DNA of 64,000 nucleotides, taken from assembly GCF_947492455.1 (NCBI RefSeq), contig NZ_CANLNB010000002.1, positions 62,001-126,000 on the forward strand, in the 5' to 3' direction. Numbering within the stretch: position 1 is the first letter of the stretch; each line of letters opens with the position of its first letter. The notes beneath the pieces were generated by a model. The model was not told where the DNA came from, made no database searches, and saw only the letters and a program-made list of their open reading frames with translations. The position numbers and the translations under genes were made by a program. The DNA comes from an uncultured Aliiroseovarius sp. (lineage in GTDB: Bacteria; Pseudomonadota; Alphaproteobacteria; Rhodobacterales; Rhodobacteraceae). Positions 60,896 through 64,000 of this stretch are shown here, in pieces.

Positions 60896-63604
60896 TCACC
60901 CGAAGGGCAGGATGTTCAGCGTCACTGTCCGGCCGCCCTTTTGATAGATCAGCTTGGTGGTCGAGATCGAGACGACCTTGCCGCCGTCCAATCGGCTGCC
61001 CACGCCAACCTTCACATAACGCCCCGAAGGCATACGCACCAACGCACGGCGGGACGAGGCCGGGCCGTAAATCCCGATCAGGCTGACCTTCCGCAGGTTG
61101 ATGGCATTCTTGATCGTCGCTTGTTTAGCCACCGAGGCCCGTGTGGGAATTGCAGGACCCGTGGTTTGCGGCGCCGCTGCGACAGCGACGCTGCCATCCG
61201 ATGCGTTTCCATTCGGGCGGGCCTGCGCCACGATGCGCGAAAAGTTCGAGGGGCGCGCTTTGGGGGCCGTCGAACGGGACACGGCCAGAGCGGTCGGTGC
61301 GATGCCAGCCGCGGCAGCGTTTTCGCCCGACAGAGCCGCGGCAATGGCATCCGCCTGCGCTTGTGCCTGTTCCTGCGCCGCCGCTATGATCGCGTCTGGG
61401 CGACCGCGCGGGCGCAATTGCGCCAGCTCGGTGCGCGTACGGCCCCCGAGCAGCAGGCGCTCGTTCCCTTCGGTAATCCCATCGGGGCGGGCGCGGGGGC
61501 GGATCGTTGGTGCAGCGTCGACCGCTTCGGTTGGCGCGTCTGTCGCGTCGTCCGTCGCAGTCTCGTCCAAGGCTGTCTGGCTTTGCTCGGGCCGTGGGGC
61601 TGGGGCAGGGATCACATCCGGGCGGCCTGCGATGACCACCGCACCTTCCGGGGTCAGCGCGCCCTCGGGTGTGGCTTCGACAAAGCCGCGTTCATCCAGA
61701 TTGAACACGGTTCCAAGCGGCGGCGGCGCGGTAGTATTCGGAAGCGGCCCCCCCATCTGATCTGCCCGAAACGGGGTCAGGGCGACCGCATCATGACCCA
61801 CCGTTTGCGGGTCGATCGAGGCCACATAGAGATCATCAATCCGGCCCGTCGTCGCGTCGCTCAGCGGTTCGGGCGCGCGCTGCCAAATCCCGGTGGCTGC
61901 ATAACGCGCCTGCGCGGCTTCTTCGGTCAGAGGCTCGGGTAGTTGGTTGTCCAGCGCCTCGTCCCCCTCGACAAGCGAAGGATCGATTAGCGTGCTCTCT
62001 GCGCCGAATACCTCGTCTTCGTCAGCCTCAGACTGGTTGGATGCGATGGCTGCTTCAAACTGGTCGATCTGGCTAGAGTCGCGCGATGTATCTGTGTCTG
62101 ACAGAAACAGCATGGACCAGAGAACCAAAATTCCTAAGAACGCCAACAGGCCGAGAATAAGGTACAGCGCCAAGAAGCGCGGCTTGCCGCCAACCTGCTG
62201 CGTCTTGCGCGCGCCAAATACGGTGAGCGCCTCGGCCTCTTGCGACCAAGTGCCGGCTTCGTCCGCGGATGGGGTGTTGCCTTCGGCAAGCGGAGGCGGC
62301 GCGACGGCGGTGACCTGCGGCTCAGCAGGGGGCACCGGCTTGCTGCGCCCCTTGCGCAACAACTGCCCCCCCAATTGGGACAAGGCCGCCGCGCGACCAG
62401 GTTTCTGATCGAGCTCTGCCGTAGCGCTGTGGCCGGAGGGCGCGGGCGGAATTGTACTGGCCGCTTGGCCTACCGGAGCGCTGGAAAGCTCGGGCGCGGG
62501 TTTCGCCTTTTCCGTTTTGGACGGTTTCGGGTCCGTCTCGAACGCAACAGGCGCGGTCACAGGTACGTGGACCGTTGATGGCGGGGCGGGCGGAATGGCG
62601 GGCTTGTTGGTCTCGGAGGCGGGCTCGGAGGCTGTTAGGCTAAGGGATAACCGCGGCTCAGCCGGAAGTGGATCAGTCTCAGGAGGCGCTTCAGCCGGCG
62701 CTTCCGGGGCGACCTCAGCCTCGGCGTCGGCGGTCCGGGTGGAGGAAAAGCCGATAACGGGCGCCTCGGGCTCTTCCGGTTCAGGCGCTGGCGCTTTGGG
62801 GACGACCGGATCGGCGACGGGTTTGTCCACCGCATCGCGTTTGGGCTTGGATTTTTTCTTCTTTTTGGCAGGGCGTGGCGTCGGCGCGTCTTTCACGTCT
62901 CCTGCCGGCTCCTCTGGTGTCGGCGGGAAGGGGGCAAGCTCGGGAATGTCGCTGGTCGTTGGGGCGACAGGTGGTTCCTGTTCGGCTTGTTCAGCGGCTG
63001 GCGGCGGTGTCGGATCGTCCTGCGTTAAAGGCGCTTCTTCTTCGACAGCCTCGATCATGACCGGCTCGGTATCCAGAAGCTTGGGAACTGGGTACGCGTC
63101 ACGGTCCAGAACCGTTGTGCTGCCCTCCAAAGACCCGAAATACACCTCGCCCGAGAACGCACCTTTGGGACGTGCTACGAACCCCAGCGGGTTCATCGCG
63201 TGGTCTTGCGCAAAGTTCAAAGCCTCGTCCAGCGTGTCGCGAGCGACAACGGCCACATGGACCATCGCCTCTTCGCTGTCGTCAAGTTGCCAGTCAAAAA
63301 CCAGATCCTCGACCGGATATGGGGTCAACCCGTCCAGCCCTTCGCGAATGCGCGCCTCGCGCGTGATGTCATCGGGGCCGGGGGCGGTCATCGAGGTGAA
63401 GAGGATCTGCGTTCCGGGCACGATCAGCTTGGTGGCGAACACACCCGAGCTAAGTGTCGTGGCGGTGTCGCGCATCGCCGTTAAAGCCGCGCTGAGGTCG
63501 GGATCGTCCAGGGCAACCTTGCCCACAAGCTGCCAGCCGTCCTTGCCGCGATGGACAAGACCGATCCCATCGGGATTAAGATCAAGCGCAAAGCTTGGTT
63601 TCAT
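60896..63604 (-). CDS. Large membrane protein: PilM/GspL-like N-domain fused to PilP/GspC-like C-domain
   Basis: The 902-residue product has three parts. Residues 1-150 look like the cytoplasmic actin-like domain of PilM/GspL (FALDLNPDGIGLVHRG at the start; EARIREGLDGLTPYPVEDLVFDWQ near 95, in part, where PilM has its IPFP-type loop). A Pro/Glu/Ala-rich linker runs to one membrane helix at about 476-501 (FLALYLILGLLAFLGILVLW). A second disordered segment precedes a C-terminal beta domain (about 839-902: LIGIYGPASSRRALVRMP, GVGSRLDGGKVVSISTTKL) like the HR/PilP domain of GspC. No other type II or IV secretion gene is nearby. AAGGG precedes the ATG at 63604. Function unknown. Confidence 0.65.
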   Translation of the reverse strand: MKPSFALDLNPDGIGLVHRGKDGWQLVGKVALDDPDLSAALTAMRDTATTLSSGVFATKLIVPGTQILFTSMTAPGPDDITREARIREGLDGLTPYPVEDLVFDWQLDDSEEAMVHVAVVARDTLDEALNFAQDHAMNPLGFVARPKGAFSGEVYFGSLEGSTTVLDRDAYPVPKLLDTEPVMIEAVEEEAPLTQDDPTPPPAAEQAEQEPPVAPTTSDIPELAPFPPTPEEPAGDVKDAPTPRPAKKKKKSKPKRDAVDKPVADPVVPKAPAPEPEEPEAPVIGFSSTRTADAEAEVAPEAPAEAPPETDPLPAEPRLSLSLTASEPASETNKPAIPPAPPSTVHVPVTAPVAFETDPKPSKTEKAKPAPELSSAPVGQAASTIPPAPSGHSATAELDQKPGRAAALSQLGGQLLRKGRSKPVPPAEPQVTAVAPPPLAEGNTPSADEAGTWSQEAEALTVFGARKTQQVGGKPRFLALYLILGLLAFLGILVLWSMLFLSDTDTSRDSSQIDQFEAAIASNQSEADEDEVFGAESTLIDPSLVEGDEALDNQLPEPLTEEAAQARYAATGIWQRAPEPLSDATTGRIDDLYVASIDPQTVGHDAVALTPFRADQMGGPLPNTTAPPPLGTVFNLDERGFVEATPEGALTPEGAVVIAGRPDVIPAPAPRPEQSQTALDETATDDATDAPTEAVDAAPTIRPRARPDGITEGNERLLLGGRTRTELAQLRPRGRPDAIIAAAQEQAQAQADAIAAALSGENAAAAGIAPTALAVSRSTAPKARPSNFSRIVAQARPNGNASDGSVAVAAAPQTTGPAIPTRASVAKQATIKNAINLRKVSLIGIYGPASSRRALVRMPSGRYVKVGVGSRLDGGKVVSISTTKLIYQKGGRTVTLNILPFG

Positions 63605-63777
63605 GCAGCCCTTGTCCCCTCGAAAATACCTGAAGTCAGGCATACCTTTTGCGGCCTTACAACCGCCGAATACGTGATTGAAACTACAGCAGGAATTTGC
63701 TCATGGAAAGGGGGCGTGCGGTCGCGCCCTTGCCAGTGGCGAAAGACAGCGCAATCTGTTGGAAAAAGGAGCTTAAG

Positions 63778-64000
63778 ATGCGGAAACTTTTATCCATTAT
63801 CGCGATTTCCATTGCCGCAGCAGGTGTGGGCCATGCCGAGATTGCAACGGTCCCGCAACTGACCGTGACCGGGCAGGGCGTGGCGCAGGTCGTGCCCGAT
63901 ATGGCGCGGGTCAGTCTGGGCGTGAGCGAGCGGTCGGACGATGCAGGGCAGGCACTTGATGCGGTCGCCATGTCTATCGCGCGCATGCTGACTAAACTGA
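63778..64000 (+). CDS. SIMPL (DUF541) domain exported protein, N-terminal part
   Basis: The gene runs off the right edge after about 74 codons. It has a signal peptide (MRKLLSIIAISIAAAGVGHA) followed by the start of a SIMPL domain: PQLTVTGQGVAQVVPDMARVSLGVSER, in part, which matches the family pattern of an ITVTGxGxxxxxPDxAxxxxGV run. SIMPL proteins are periplasmic or outer-membrane-associated with no settled function. A strong AAAGGAG site lies before the ATG. It is divergent from the large fusion-protein gene, with 173 bases between starts. Confidence 0.85.
   Translation, partial: MRKLLSIIAISIAAAGVGHAEIATVPQLTVTGQGVAQVVPDMARVSLGVSERSDDAGQALDAVAMSIARMLTKL

Noticed and set aside
1-64000. CRISPR arrays, insertion sequences or toxin-antitoxin pairs
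   Set aside because: No regularly spaced direct repeats, transposase frames with terminal repeats, or recognisable toxin-antitoxin modules were seen; the ArsR/SRPBCC pair is a regulator with a ligand-binding protein, not a toxin pair.

Overview
The window is a chromosomal segment of an alphaproteobacterium, most likely Rhodobacterales (Roseobacter group). I infer this from the high G+C protein-coding sequence, the gene set (alphaproteobacterial lpd, bpt-type aminoacyl-protein transferase, DUF4167 next to prmC, double cold-shock-domain protein plus DUF192, DUF2852, CarD, Suv3-like helicase, B12-dependent NrdJ) and a GTTC-N7-GTTC LexA box before uvrA. Nearly everything is housekeeping or metabolic. 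There is no prophage, transposase, integrase or CRISPR array. One RNA gene, tRNA-Pro(TGG), is present. Both edge genes are cut: an AsmA-like protein at the left and a SIMPL-domain protein at the right.

Layout. 0-10.5 kb: AsmA-like tail, queA, an MFS permease, a DUF924 protein, lpd, an ArsR/SRPBCC pair, a rhodanese and LexA-controlled uvrA. 10.5-22.6 kb: a sulfotransferase-like protein, an orphan iron-binding protein, mazG, an M20 amidohydrolase, a ureohydrolase, prfA-prmC-DUF4167, gpt, fabI, pdxH, a cold-shock protein and DUF192. 22.6-27.5 kb: tRNA-Pro, a long non-coding stretch, and nrdJ with structured leader and trailer. 27.5-38.7 kb: ilvIH behind a classical attenuator, bpt, RDD and DUF2852 membrane proteins, a MarR/cytochrome b561 divergent pair, a YbaK protein, glnE and a PilZ-like protein. 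38.7-46.7 kb: uraA, an MFS permease and cobalamin genes (cobB, cobA, cbiD, cobK), followed by an alkA-like glycosylase and an esterase. 46.7-52.4 kb: an HNH protein, a second ureohydrolase, and zwf-pgl-pgi. 52.4-64 kb: lysophospholipase, SCP2 and TPR proteins, helicase-S4-fdxA-carD, cobS/cobT, a large PilM/PilP-like fusion protein and the SIMPL gene.

Functional links. The nrdJ ribonucleotide reductase needs adenosylcobalamin, and six corrin-pathway genes lie in two clusters nearby. zwf-pgl-pgi feeds glucose-6-phosphate into the oxidative or Entner-Doudoroff route and has a LacI-type palindrome just before it.

The most unusual signals are regulatory. The nrdJ leader can close on itself through 20 long-range base pairs and carries a NrdR-type box. 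The ilvIH leader has a VLVLV leader peptide with mutually exclusive terminator and antiterminator. Palindromic operators of unassigned regulators lie upstream of cytochrome b561/MarR, DUF2852, zwf, lpd and the gene at 27528, and after fdxA. The most unusual protein is a 902-residue PilM/GspL-like to PilP/GspC-like fusion at 60896-63604 with no other pilus or secretion genes nearby.
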